NCBI GenBank assembly: GCA_030549335.1
Contig: CM060188.1
Coordinates: 70,338,696-70,402,695 of the forward strand
Length of the DNA: 64,000 bases
From: Pontederia crassipes
Taxonomy: Eukaryota > Streptophyta > Magnoliopsida > Commelinales > Pontederiaceae
Reading direction: 5' to 3'
The notes under the pieces were generated by a model. It was not told the DNA's origin and searched no databases. It saw only the letters and a program-made list of their open reading frames with translations. Numbering within the stretch: the stretch's first letter is position 1; each line of letters starts with the position of its first letter. Below, one piece after another: positions 39,211 through 50,889 of this stretch. A program made the translations under genes and the position numbers.

Positions 39211-42131
39211 GTAATAGGAAAGATTAATTTGGGATATTTTGCTCGTCTTTCAGCATTGAAACATATCACCATCATTATGTGCAGTAATTTGTGTTTGCTT
39301 GCAACCAAATATGGCTGAGTTATATGTCATTAACTTTTTGTTTGAGCCCATCACCTTTGATTTTCAAGATGCAAGTCGCTCAAATTTTGCAAAATAAAAA
39401 ATTACGTAATTTTCATGAATTTTATTGCAATATCAACATTTAAAAAACGATTTTGTTATTGAAAATTATTTTAAAAAATACATTTGACATAAATATTTTG
39501 TAGAAAATATGTAAGTTGAATAAAAATTAAAATAAAGAATTTTTAAATCTTGACATAACAATCATCATTTACAAAAGTTGAGTGATTTATGTATTGAAAA
39601 TCAAACTTGAGTGACCCAACACAATAAACAAAACTTCCTGCAGAATGATTGAAAGTTGTGATCATTTTTTTATTATCTGGGAGAAAGAGATTTGACAAGT
39701 GAAACAGACTCTTTTACTTCTATATATTGATATTTAATACTAAAACACCATTGGACTTGATCTATTATTATTATGCAAATAAAAGGAACTGGAAGCTACT
39801 TCCTAGCAACAAATATTTGTCTGATTCTTCAACAAACATTCATCTCCAATCTTGTCACTGGCATAATCACCAAAAATTTAGCTGGTGAAGTTGGCCAAAT
39901 CACACTTTGGCAATTCCCAGTGACCAACAAAAGTGTTTGTGATGAAAACAATAGGCAATTCCTGGATTGAAAGAATTCTGAACTCCTAAAAAATAAGAAT
40001 ACCTGGCCCCTTTTTTTCCAATTCCTGCAGGTAGATGGAGAAACATCTTCTCAAATAGCTACTTTTTTATATGGCAGAACACTAAGTAATGAAGATTTAC
40101 ATGATGTTATGAATACGATAGCAGATATTATGGGGACCCAGAAATCTTGGCTTGGAAGAGTTAAAAGTTCTCAACAGAGTCTGTTGCTATCAGTATGACT
40201 AGTGCAAGAAATTCTAGGCATCTAACAACTCTGAGATCCAAGTTTCTAGAGTGTCATGACATCTCAAAGGCAACATTGATTGTAACTTATCTAGGATTTG
40301 ATTAATAATTTTGCAATTAACTAGCCACCTGATTTTCTAAGTAAAAACAAACCATCAGCATGCCGCCAAGAGACCAAAGGAAGAAGATCAGCAGACCAAG
40401 TCCAATTAGAAACAAAGAGCATAATACCAAGTGGAAGAAGCCCCGCCGTAAAAATACTGACCCAAGAGCCATGGATTCATTCAAATTTGTTTAAGTTATT
40501 GTGAATTTGACATCAGCCTAACAAAAGTGCATAAAGGCAGCACCTTAAAATTACTTATTCAATAAGTCAAAATGGATGAACTGCTATGATTGTATCATCT
40601 AGTACATACTGCTGTAATAGAGCCAAAAGTAGTACAATAACAAACAAATAATCAGTATACGCAAATGAATCAGTTCAAAAAAGAAAAATCCAGAGAGTAT
40701 TAGCCTGCTCAATAATAATTAAATCTAATACAAGTTTTACCAACAAAGTATGAAAGTGGCAAAGGACTATCTTCTGTAACCATGCTGTTGACTGTTATTT
40801 TTCTTGACACTACTACTTCACCGGTGCAATTTGCTTGCATCTTTTGATTCAGGTGGCATCAAATGCCAGCCATCATCCTCCATAAAAGTCAACCATCAGA
40901 AAAAAGATCCACACCTCCTTTACTTGCTTCTGGTCTTCAAGTAGTAATTCTAACTTTCAATTGCATTCTTCAAATTAAGCCTTCACAGCTTACTTCTGTC
41001 TCCAGTTGAAGGTCCTAATGTATATCAAATGATCAAGACTTATGTTTGTGACTAAATGTCTTTTTTTTCAATCAGAGCAGTAAAAAACAGAAGTTTAAAA
41101 AACTTATCTTTAACTGATTCTTTTTTTGAGCAGATCTTTAACTGATTCTGATAACAACTGTTAAGGATTAAAAGGGACCAGAAGATTTAAGTGGGAAGAA
41201 TATAGTGAAAAACAAGTGTTTGACAAACCTACATAGTAGATGCAAGAAATCATGTTTCAATGGGTCTAAATGCTCCTAAAAAAAAAAGATCTAAAAGCTA
41301 GTCTTGCTAATTGGAACGAGTTTGGTTGATAGTTCTTATGTAGGTTCCATGAAGGACCAAAAAAAGCCATGCCTGTGCAACTTCTACATTTTTTTTCTTT
41401 GAAATCATCCAATAGCTTAGTAGGTAACTGAACACCTAGACCAGCTTTGAAGGTCTTTGATATTTAGTAGGTCACTAAATACCTTAAAGTCCAAAACATT
41501 CGTCTACATAAAACATAGAAGATAAAAGGACTGAAATAGTGCTCTAAAAAAAAGGACTGAAATAGGTTTGATGTTACAAGTTGATGAACCTCAAATAATA
41601 AATGAAACTTTGGTGCGGACAAGAAGAGAACAAAAACTACTATTCTTTATAGACAATCTCAATCCACATTTGCAACAAAATTATAACATGACATCATTTT
41701 TGCTAGTAGGTCGAAGCCTATTCAAGGATATCTTAAATATGCATCTTGAAAAGAAAATCAAAAGTAAGAAATGACACTTACAAACAAAATTCAGTTTGGA
41801 GTGTTTCTATCGGATCAGATTTCTGAATAACCATGCCAATCTAAACCAATCAGAAGCATACATAATACATTCATATTCTTACAAGTGCTTCTACCGACTC
41901 AGCTTTGTACTAAACTTGTATCCCTACTTGAACTATGATCAAACTACAACAGATAGGGAAGTCATAGTAGATTATCCATAAGGAAAACCAAGAGAATTAT
42001 GAATGCCAGCATTATTACAAATATAAAGATGAAATTACATTATGCGAGCAATGTAAGCACAAGGTTACAAATTGCGATAATTTGGGATGAACCACAAACC
42101 TAATAAATTGTTTCATCCCCCCGCTCTCTCG
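38336..42131. other. Intergenic region between the zinc-finger and MAM33-family genes
   Basis: The first few hundred bases should hold the 3' UTR of the zinc-finger gene. The rest is AT-rich with homopolymer runs; short frames such as 39773-39970 and 41568-41774 show no domain. An AAT microsatellite lies at 39157-39210. No transposon ends were recognised. The part near 42.0-42.13 kb should contain the 3' UTR of the minus-strand gene. Confidence 0.4.
39157..39210. repeat. (AAT)n microsatellite
   Basis: About 17 uninterrupted trinucleotide units. The poly-Asn and poly-Leu open frames over it are artefacts. Confidence 0.95.
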
Positions 42132-42961
42132 CTACTTTTGGATGTAAGATGCAATGGTGCCTAACCAGCGAAGATGTTCCGCCTTGTCTTTGTTCGCAAT
42201 GTACTCGTGCAAGAACTCCGCAAGCTCGTCGTCCACCTCGCGCTCCGCCAGGTATTCAACAACCTCGCTCTGTTCTGCTTTCTCCAACTTCCTGCGAAAT
42301 CATGCCCATCGATGGGAAACATAAAATTTCTGAAGCCCAAAGCTGAGATTTTTCTATTTTTACCTAAAATCGCGACCCATGTACGGTTGGACGACAGCGC
42401 CCCTGCGGCGGATCGGGAAGACCTTCTGCACATCGAGCCCGTCGGGCCAGGCGGAGCAGATGAAGCCGAGGACGGTGTCTGCGTCGGAGTCGCCCTTGGA
42501 GACCTCGACGACGAGGGAGATGTGGAGGCGCGGACCCCGTTCGTACGCCTCGACCTTCTTTGCCATGGACGAGTCCGGAATGGGGGCGGCGCCGTCGAAC
42601 ATGGTGGCGCCAACCTTGATGTCCTCCACGCCCCTCCGGCTCCTGAGGCGGATCCACTGCTCGCCGGGGCGGTCCTCGATGGAGAACGACCCGAAGCTCC
42701 GGGGAGGCTGCCGGAAAAAAAAAAAGAACATGCGATCAGGTGAGAAGAATAGAAAGGACGGGACTTCAGAGTACATACCTGGCAAGGAGGATGGTACTCG
42801 GAGAAGTACGTAATCTCCGAGCGGAGGAGCCGCAGGAGGTTCTCGTCGAAGGCGGAAGGGCAGCGGGCGTCGGCAATGAACGTGCGGGAGAAGGAGGAGG
42901 AGGAGGAGCGGCGGAGGTGAGAGAGGAGAGAGTGCTTGGCGTAGGAGATGAAGCGAGACAT
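42132..42961 (-). CDS. Mitochondrial MAM33/p32-family acidic protein
   Basis: Three exons on the minus strand: 42961-42779, 42707-42364 and 42291-42132, joined by GT-AG introns, give 228 residues. The N terminus (MSRFISYAKHSLLSHLRRSS) is rich in Ser and Arg and lacks acidic residues, as in a mitochondrial targeting peptide. The middle (residues about 62-175) carries the family's beta-sheet words, such as FGSFSIEDRPGEQWIRLRS and LHISLVVEVSKGD. The C terminus ends with a helix-rich acidic tail (EVDDELAEFLHEYIANKDKA, then WLGTIASYIQK). Length and layout match plant proteins annotated as At2g39795-like MAM33 proteins. Relatives form doughnut-shaped trimers in the mitochondrial matrix and are linked to oxidative phosphorylation and complex assembly; the precise role here is inferred. 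The ATG chosen is the one giving the targeting peptide. The gene appears intact. Confidence 0.92.
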
Positions 42962-43029
42962 CGGAATGGTGTTTGTTGCGTGGCCTGTGAGAGGAGGCTT
43001 CCACTCATGCAGAGATTTGATTTTTGAAG

Positions 43030-43560
43030 TGTGTTTTTTTTCTTTAATTTTTTTTATCATAATTGAATTAATATGCTAATTGTAGCAACTAGCAAGTAGA
43101 TCGAACTCATATTTGAATTAATACGCGAACTATTTTTAGATTGTGAAAAGTAAGTGATCGTAAAAATTTAATCGAAGAAAATGAGATACAGAGACGATTC
43201 ACAATAGGAAATGTTTTCTTATTGTTTGATTAATTTGATCAATTCATCATATATTAAATTGATGCTTTAAATTAACGATTAATTAGGGGTGTTCACGGTC
43301 ACATTAGACTTAACAAATTTGATTCATCTCATTCAAATTTGATCAGATCAGACCTTTTGAAAGTTAAATTTGACAACTCGACTTAGGTCAAATTATTCGA
43401 CCACCTAAATTTTTTTTAAAAATTTTTTCTTACATTTTATATTTATTTAAATAAAAATATTAATTTCAAAATATAAAATAAGTTTACTAATTATTTAAAT
43501 ATTATTTTTTAACTTAAAATATTTTATTTTATTTAATAAAATTTCAAAATCAAAATATAG
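43030..43560. other. AT-rich upstream flank of the MAM33-family gene
   Basis: Contains the presumed promoter of the minus-strand gene in its first few hundred bases. No firm TATA box or transposon end could be assigned. Confidence 0.35.
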
Positions 43561-43565
43561 ACTTA

Positions 43566-44260
43566 AATTTAAATAAAGAGTTATTACATCGAACTACCAC
43601 TAAACTATTACGATTTTTCAGATCTAACTTCAAAATACGAACTTCATTTTTTGAGTGTCTAAACTATCACGATTTTTTCAATTTGATCCTTCCGTCCAAT
43701 TCAGTCGACTTCTCGGTTATCTTTAATTTTTTACATTGGTGAACAGTCCATTATCCCCTTGCCTTAAGTGTTACTCTATTTTTTTATAACATAATATATA
43801 ATAATAAAAATAAAAATAATTAAAAAAAGAAAAAAAAAGTAGGGAGGACGACGCCCCCTACGATCGCCGGCGATAGCTCGCAGGGGGCCCCGCCCCTACT
43901 TCGTGTCGCCGAAATGAGAGGGGGTTGCCGGCCCCGCCTCCGCCCTTTGCGACGACGAACGCAGAGGGGGGCTGCGACCCCCCTTCTTTCGCTCTTTCCT
44001 TGCGTGTGCCGACGCAAGGAAAGAGGGTGCGGGAACCCCCCGCGAGGATGAGGATGCAGAGGAGGGCGATGACCCTTCTTTCGCTCTTTCCCTATGCACG
44101 TCAACCCAGGGAAAGAGAACACGGGTGCGCAGGGAAAGAGAGAGAGAGAAGGGGGTTGCCCGCCCCCTCCGCATTCTTGTCGTCGGGCGACCCCCCTCCT
44201 CCTCCCCCCACCTCGCGCAAGCCATCGTCGAAGATAGCATGGGGTGTCATCCTCCCTATT
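43566..44260. repeat. GC-rich low-complexity island with AT-rich left arm
   Basis: 43.84-44.24 kb is very GC-rich, made of alternating C-runs and G-runs around GCCGGCG- and GACGCA-type cores (for example CCCCCCTTCTTTCGCTCTTTC against GAAAGAGGGTGCGGG), so it could form several hairpins. The left arm from about 43.57 kb (ACATCGAACTACCACTAAAC) resembles the arms of the fold-back element at 49.86 kb in wording but has no right partner. Overlapping open frames of 100-146 codons on both strands are composition artefacts. Confidence 0.5.
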
Positions 44261-44849
44261 TTTTTAAATTATTTTTTATATTTATCAACTATCATCATAA
44301 AAAAATACTTAAAATACTTGCATGTATTTAACTTTATGGAATATACAGAAAATAACCTAGCGTGACATGCTGATTGTTGTCGTGCGATCGAGACGTTCCG
44401 ACTATGCGCCCCGTCGACGGTGGAGCAACTATCACAAAAACAACTTTCTTTTTAAATTGTATCGCCTACTATGTGAGATGTATCTAGAACTTGGGTGTGT
44501 GGAGATGATCCAATAATGGATCGTCTACTACGTGACAATTCGAATACGTGCCCCGTCGGCGACAAAGCAACTGACATTATTAAAAAAATGAGTGTAACTA
44601 TTATAAGCAACTATAAAAAAGCAATTGATAATAAATATAATACCTGGTGGTCGTGATGGATCACTCATATGGAGTGAGTGCTTAGAAGAGCGAGATGACC
44701 CATATGCTCGACCTCTAGTAATCATGACTGAAAAAAATAATAATCTTGTGTTATTATCGGTAATCATATATAACTAAAAAAAGGTAACAAGCTTGTGTCA
44801 TTAGAAGAACTACGGAATTTCATTCATTTGTTCCGTATTCTTATTTATT

Positions 44850-46470
44850 TTCATCATCTTCGTCGTCGTCGCTATAATCTTTATTCGAGTCATCCTCAAT
44901 GAAATTGTCAAAGTTCACTTTTAAGATGTCATTTGAATTGAACTCTTCCATTAGTTCAGCGTCATCGACTAATTGAATATTCTTAATTCCATCGGCTACA
45001 TCAATCGTCTCATTCACTCGATCTTCTTAATAGTAATCATCCACGAGCACATCGTTGTATACGGATGATATTTCATTATTTCTACTAAGAATAGTTTACT
45101 TCTCACTTTACACGACGTCCACCATTCATTCTTAGTTCTTTTCGATGGATACTTAGTGTAGTACACTTGTTGCGATTGTTCCGTCAATACAAATGGATCG
45201 TATGACTGAAGTCTCGATCGAGGATTAATATTCACCAATTTAAACTTTTAATCGAACCGAACTCCTTTCCTTGGATCGAACCTAACGACATTTTAGCACC
45301 ACGACTTTGTTCGATTTTTCCAAATAAGACAATTATGTGATGTCTTCTATAACATCGTAGTAATCGAAGTCGTTGTCCCCGTACATGCTTCGTAGAACAC
45401 ATATGCCTCTATTAACAGTTGAACATTGTCGGCTATATTCTTCTGTATGAAATCTATATTCATTAACTATGATGCCACATTAGCTAAGAACTTGTTTCCT
45501 CGGTCCATGACCTAAATCTCAAAATTTTAAATCTGTGACCGAGTCATTAATAACCTACAACAAAAATAATTAAACTTTATTAAAAATTACAAACTTAAGT
45601 AATAATTATGAACAATCGGAAAGAATTCTCACTTCACATCTCAACCAATCGATAAAATGTCGGTCTCATAGTTTCAATAATTCATAATTTAAATACTACA
45701 TTTGTCACATTTTTTTTCGAACTTTGAGAATTCTTTCTCGACTTGTATTTGGGCTCACCACAAATAGAACAACTCATAAGTGAATTATTTTTCTTATAAT
45801 ACAACATGCAATGATTGCAACATGCGTCAATTTTCTGATATTCCAATCCTAAATCTCTCATCAATCTTTTGCACTTGTAAAAATTTCCTGATAATTTCTT
45901 TGAAGTTGGAAGCATACTCTTAATAATGACAAGCATCCGGTCAAAACAACTTTCGCTCATATTAAATTCTGATTTTATGTTCATTAATTATGCCACTGCA
46001 GAAAGTGTAATTTGCTTCATGCATCCATTCCCATAAAGGTCCATCTGCTTCTTCGAGAAGATTATAAAATTTAGAAGCCAAGGAATTTGGGTCTTCTTCA
46101 ATCAATGTTTCACCAACATTTTCTCCTAATATTGCATCTCGTATGATGTCCCTGTACTGATTGCTCGACTCGCCCACATTGATATCTACATTAGTTGTCT
46201 ATTTAACCCATCTTTCTTCGCCATGAAAGAATCAATTTGTGTACGTTAATAAGAAACTGTTGTAATACAAATTATTCTGCACATCATATCTTACTTTCTA
46301 CTCATAACATTTGCACTTCCGGCATTGACATCAAATTTCGTCATATGAAGAAGCAACACCTTCATTTTGATATGTCACATTAATAAATTCATCAATACCA
46401 TCCTTATATTTTTCTGTTATAATGCCACGTTTATCCTTCCAACAACGAATTCAACTACGATCTAGCTTTG
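44850..46470 (-). pseudogene. TNP2-type CACTA transposase remnant
   Basis: Read right to left. A transposase-associated domain is seen at about 46470-46205 (YKDGIDEFINVTYQNEG, a CQCRKC cysteine pair, and a NWIFHGE-like FFHGEERW), with an in-frame stop. The TNP2 N-terminal region follows at about 46177-45690 (FYNLLEEADGPLWE, then SCFDRMLVIIKSMLPTSKKL, YQKIDACCNHCMLYYKK and CSICGEPKYKS). Sequence then jumps at about 45.6 kb to the DUF4216-like C-terminal region at 45380-44850 (VNINPRSRLQSYDPFVL, QQVYYTKYPSK), ending in an acidic tail. The catalytic core between them is absent, along with several in-frame stops. Plant CACTA transposases of this kind bind subterminal repeats and cut the ends; this copy cannot. 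Confidence 0.75.
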
Positions 46471-46737
46471 TCATTTCTGTAATTGACAACATTAAGCCAT
46501 GTGTCAATAAAATCTTGTACTTGAAACATGTGATTTTGCTTGATCGCCGTATTCAGAATCGACCAAATTTTGATAATTGTTTTTTGTCATCTTCTGATAT
46601 CTCTTTTTTTCATAACCTCATTTTATTATCAAGAATGTGGATGTACATCCTTAGTAAAATTTGTGAGAACATGATAAAAAAATGGGTACTAGAATTATGA
46701 AAAAAATATCAATATTTGATTTCAAATTGAGTCCAAT

Positions 46738-47018
46738 CAAAACTAGGAATTAGATTAATTTCAAGTAATTAACTAGGAATGAGATTAATTTCAAGTAATT
46801 AACTACTAATTAAGTAGTAATTAACTTAACATGGTATTAGATTAAAAAATCACAAATTAACTAGGAATTAACTAGTAATTAACTTAACATGGCATTAGAT
46901 TAAAACATAGCAAATTAACTAAGATTAGATTAATTTTAAGTAATTAACTAAGAATTAGATTAATTTCAAGTAATTAACTTAACATGGTATTAGATTAAAA
47001 GATAGCAAATTAACTATG
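46738..47018. repeat. Short interspersed tandem repeat (30-36-bp units)
   Basis: Alternating copies of AGATTAATTTCAAGTAATTA and AACTTAACATGGTATTAGAT fill this stretch, four or five of the first and three of the second. It lies inside the CACTA element between the transposase remnant and the GC-rich block. Confidence 0.75.
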
Positions 47019-47029
47019 GCATGCTTGTA

Positions 47030-47560
47030 CCTTCTTAAGCGGAGGGCGGTGGAGGAAGGCGGCGGGCGGGGGAGGAGGGCAGTGGAGGGCGGTGGAGAAA
47101 GGCAACGGGCGGCACTGGACGGAGGAGCACAGATGGCGGAGGAGATGGATGGCGGGCCATGGAGGGAGCGGAGGAGGGGGGGCAGGTCGTGGAGGAGGCG
47201 GAGGGCGGCGAGCGACGGGCCGCGGAAGAGGTCGAAGAGGGCGGAGGAGATGGAAGAGGCCGACGGTCGCAATCGACAATCGAGGGCAATGGCGTCGGAG
47301 CAAGGCTGACGGTCGTAGTCAGCAACTGATCCGAGGGCAGTCGACAATCGACGATCGCAGTCGCAATCGACAATCTCAACTGTGGTCACAGTCGTAGTTG
47401 ACAATCTCAACGACGGTCGTGGTCACAGTCGTCATCAGAGGAGGCGGTGGCATCGTAGCAAGGCACCAGAGGATGAGACCGGCAGTCGCAGTCGTCGGTT
47501 GTCGACAGTGGAAGTGAAAGAATAGTAAACAGTGAAAAGAAAAAAAATGGGGAAGAACCT
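47030..47560. other. GC-rich block inside the CACTA element
   Basis: Purine-rich GGCGGTGGAGGA-type sequence followed by repeats of GTCGCAGTCG / CAATCGACAATC. Overlapping frames on both strands (97-143 codons) are low in complexity and lack domains. It sits where the leader of a CACTA transposase transcript would be. It could also be captured foreign DNA; I see no proof of either. Confidence 0.45.
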
Positions 47561-47579
47561 ATGGATTTAAGATGAATTT

Positions 47580-49729
47580 TTAGCGTCGCCACGGTTGCGA
47601 TGCTCAGATGCTAATGTGACTCCACATTGGAGACACGTAAATGTCGACGCCATTTCGACACAATATTAATTTTTTTACATATCTATATAAATATATAATG
47701 TATGTATGATGTATGTTAGTTCTATATATAAACTATAAGTGTATATTCATATGTAGTTCATATGTATTTCATAAATACATGTGTTACGTCTATATTATAT
47801 ATAAATTTATAAGTATATATATGTGTATATGTATATATATATATGTGTGTGTGTATATGTATATGTATACATATAATGTATGTATTTATATATATATATA
47901 TATATTATTTAAAGTATATACATGTATCTATATGTCTATATATGTGCGAGAATAAGTGGGTGTAATAAAAAGTTGGCCACTTCGGCGCTATAGAGATGCT
48001 AAAGTGGCGCTAAAATATAGTAGCGACACTCTAACGTCGACGTAGCGTCTCCATGATTTTAGCGTTTTTGTAGCGTCAGCGTAGCGTCTCCAGCGAGATG
48101 CCAATAGTTTTTTGTAGCGTCGACCAACATTGAGGCGCTATTGTGGCGCTACATAGACGTTATTGAACCTCCACTATGGCGCTAAAGTGGGATGTTTTGT
48201 AACAAATCATGTCATTTAATTCAACCATCGTAATTCCATGATTAAGAATATAAAAATAATATATGTATAATTAAGATATGCTATATATTGTATGCATAAG
48301 TAACATATATAATATAGGTAATAACAAATTATATATTTAGGAACATATATATTATATATAACAATGTGTATATTTATATGTATTATAAGTATATACGTGT
48401 ATGTACATGTCTATATATGTGCGAGATTAAGTGACAATAACGTGTATATGTATACGTATTAAAAGTATATATGTGTATGTATATGTTTATATGTGCGAGA
48501 TTAAATAATAATAATATGTATGTGTATGTGTTGTAGATAAGTATAAGCATATAAGCATATTTATATGTCAATATGTGTCCAATTAAGTAAGAGTAATAAA
48601 AAGTCGGCTAATGTAATGCTATAGAGACGCTAATGAGTCGCTAAACTTTTTTAGCGATACACTAGCATCGCATTAGTGTCTCAATTATCTTACCATCTCA
48701 ACGTTACGATGCTAGGGAGATGCCAATAGTGCCTTTGTAGCATCTATTGTGGCACTACATAGACGCTAGGTGGCGCTAAGATGGACTATTTTGTAACGAA
48801 TCGTCACTTAATTCAACTATCATAATTTATGATTAAGAATATAAAAATAACATATGTATAATTAGGATATTGTATATATTGTATGCATAAGTAACATATA
48901 TAATGTTACTTAAGTAATTATGTAGGAATACATATATATGTTGAAGGTACACATATAATATTTAATTTATTTATTCATTAAAGTATAGTATAGATAATAT
49001 AACATATAGGAACACACATATGATAGGCATATATAAGTAATTATATAGAGATACATATATATGTCGAAGGTACACATATAATATATATTAAAGTATATGG
49101 GGTTGCGTCAAAACAGATATAACTTATATAGATACATAATGTATAGTTAATCTATTTCTTAATTAAAGTAGTGTTAAAATAGTACCAAGCATGAACGTTG
49201 TAGGTAGCATCTGTCGCCATCGATTGACCAGCTTCACAGGTAAAATTTCTCATACATATCTTTGAAATTATATTTATTGTGTCACGTGATCAAATATATT
49301 TTTATATTGACGTCTACATAGCATCACATCACTTGTGATGCCACGTAGGGTCGCATCTCACGGCGCCAAAACCATGCAAATTTCCAGTGCCTATATCGAT
49401 TCCAAGCTAGCGTCGACAGGGCATCTCAGTACTTGAGATGCTAGGTGCACATCGAACTGTGTCGACGCTACAATAGCGCTAAGTTTTGCCGTGCATTTTT
49501 GGTTCATGGCACGCCATAATAGCATCTAATTGGCGTCTCTATAGCGTCAGTTTTAACGTCTATTTTGTGAAATGCTAAGTAAACGCTAATATGGCACTAT
49601 TGGGAGACCAGTAGCATCGTCTTGTTGTGACTCAACTGAGACGCTATACCAATGCTCATGGTGTCAACTTAGCGTCACTAGCAGTGGAGATGCTATTTTG
49701 CGTCGCTAATCAATAGTTTTCTTGTAGTG
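47580..49729. repeat. CACTA subterminal repeat array with a 590-630-bp internal duplication
   Basis: Words such as GCGACGCTA, AGTGGCGCTA and TAGCGTC occur dozens of times on both strands in three clusters (47.58-47.66, 47.98-48.20, 48.61-48.79 and again 49.31-49.72 kb). Two long units are alike: GTAATAAAAAGTTGGCC near 47.96 kb and GTAATAAAAAGTCGGCT near 48.59 kb start parallel segments that both reach ATTAAGAATATAAAAATA (48.24 and 48.83 kb). TA/TG-rich microsatellite-like DNA separates the clusters. Confidence 0.7.
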
Positions 49730-49856
49730 CCAGTTCTAGTTGCCAAATGGCTCCTAGAAGTTCTTCATATTCCTCCTTTTCACGTGTCATGTGACAAAAA
49801 CTTATTTTATGTCATATTATCTACAATTACTTCTTTCATCTTTCTTTACATAAAAT

Positions 49857-50889
49857 GGGGTAAATTACACGAATAGTTCCCAAACTTTGAGTCGATTTTG
49901 AAATAATTTTCAATTTTAATTTGTAACTAAAACATCTACTAACTTTAACTTTCTTGTACGATTAGTCCCTTTGACCTGTGAAAGTGGGTTTTTTGATTGC
50001 CTTGCTTACGTGGCCACTACGTGAAATTTTCTCTTTCATCCTTGTCATGTAAAAATAATATTAAAAACAAAAAGAAAAAAATGACCAGCATGGTTGAAAT
50101 CACCGACAAAGGGGGTTGACACCCCCCTTTCTTCTCTCATTGGCACCACGCGAAAAAGGGGGGCCAGCGCTGGCCCCCCTTTCTCCCTCACCGGCCGCGA
50201 GGGAAAAAGGGGGAGCTTTTCTCTCTCGTGTGCTCGCCGACGAGAGAGAGAGAGGGGACAATGCTCCCCTTTCCTCTCGTGTGCACCGGCGAGCGCGCGC
50301 GAGAAAGAAAGGAAGGGGGATTTGCCCCCTTTTGCAACTTTTCAAGGGGGGTGGGGGGGGGGGGGAGGGGTGGCCCCCCTCTAGTCGAGCGTGCCCCTCT
50401 CTCCCGCATGCGCTCGCCAATGTGTGAGAGAGGAAAGGGGGGCATTGGCCCCCTCTGCAACTCACACCCCCCTTTCCTCTCTCGCGTCGGCGAGTGCACG
50501 AGAGAGAAAAGGGTGGCCGGTGCCCCCACAAGGGAGAAAGGGGGCACTAGCCCCCATTTTTTCACGCGGTACCGGTGAGAGAAGAAAAGGGGGCGTCGGC
50601 CCCCTCCACCGGTGATGGCGATTTCATCCAGACGTGTTGGCCATTTTTTATTTTTGATATTATTTTATTATATATTTATATTATTTTATTATTTTTATGT
50701 GACATGGATGAAAGAGAAAACTCTACGTGGCGGTCACGTAAGCGAGGTAATCGAAAAATCTACTATCACCGATCAAGGAGACTAATCATATAAGAAAATT
50801 AAAGTTGATGGACGTTCTAGTTACAAATTAAAATTGGGGAATTATTTTGAAATCGACTCAAAATTGGAGGACAAATCATCTGGCTATGT
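49857..50889. mobile_element. Fold-back (long-TIR) element with GC-rich core
   Basis: Arms of about 250-275 bp (49857-50107 and 50612-50889) are inverted copies: the left reads TTTGAGTCGATTTTGAAATA and TTAATTTGTAACTAAAACAT, and the right, reversed, TTTGAGTCGATTTCAAAATA and TTAATTTGTAACTAGAACGT; both continue through a GCTTACGTG(G/A)CC motif. The 0.5-kb core is GC-rich, with repeated CTCGCCGACGAGAGAG-type palindromes between C-runs and G-runs. Long arms without coding fit Mutator-like MITEs or fold-back elements. No matching target duplication was found. Confidence 0.7.

Larger units (their letters stand above)
44350..49729 (-). mobile_element. CACTA (En/Spm) element, internally deleted, TNP2 remnants
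   Basis: The right end is a clear CACTA terminus (GTTTTCTTGTAGTG, ending 49729). Long subterminal arrays of TAGCGACGCTAA-like words fill 47.58-49.72 kb. Minus-strand TNP2 transposase remnants follow at 44.85-46.47 kb. A simple-sequence block and a GC-rich block lie between (46.74-47.56 kb). The left terminus was not found; 44350 is an estimate. The central catalytic part of TNP2 is missing, so the element is non-autonomous. Orientation is right to left, opposite to none of its parts. Confidence 0.7.

Noticed and set aside
39096-39318. Poly-Leu and poly-Asn frames
   Set aside because: Translations of the AAT microsatellite.
42161-43060. 299-codon minus-strand frame reading through the MAM33-family introns
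   Set aside because: It starts upstream of the real ATG and switches to a wrong frame after exon 1; the spliced model explains the conserved sequence.
46979-47410. Overlapping Pro/Ser- and Gly/Arg-rich frames in the GC-rich CACTA block
   Set aside because: Low complexity, open on both strands because of base composition, no family similarity.
50094-50578. Several 96-143-codon frames on both strands in the fold-back core
   Set aside because: All frames are open because the core is simple GC-rich palindromic sequence; no domain.
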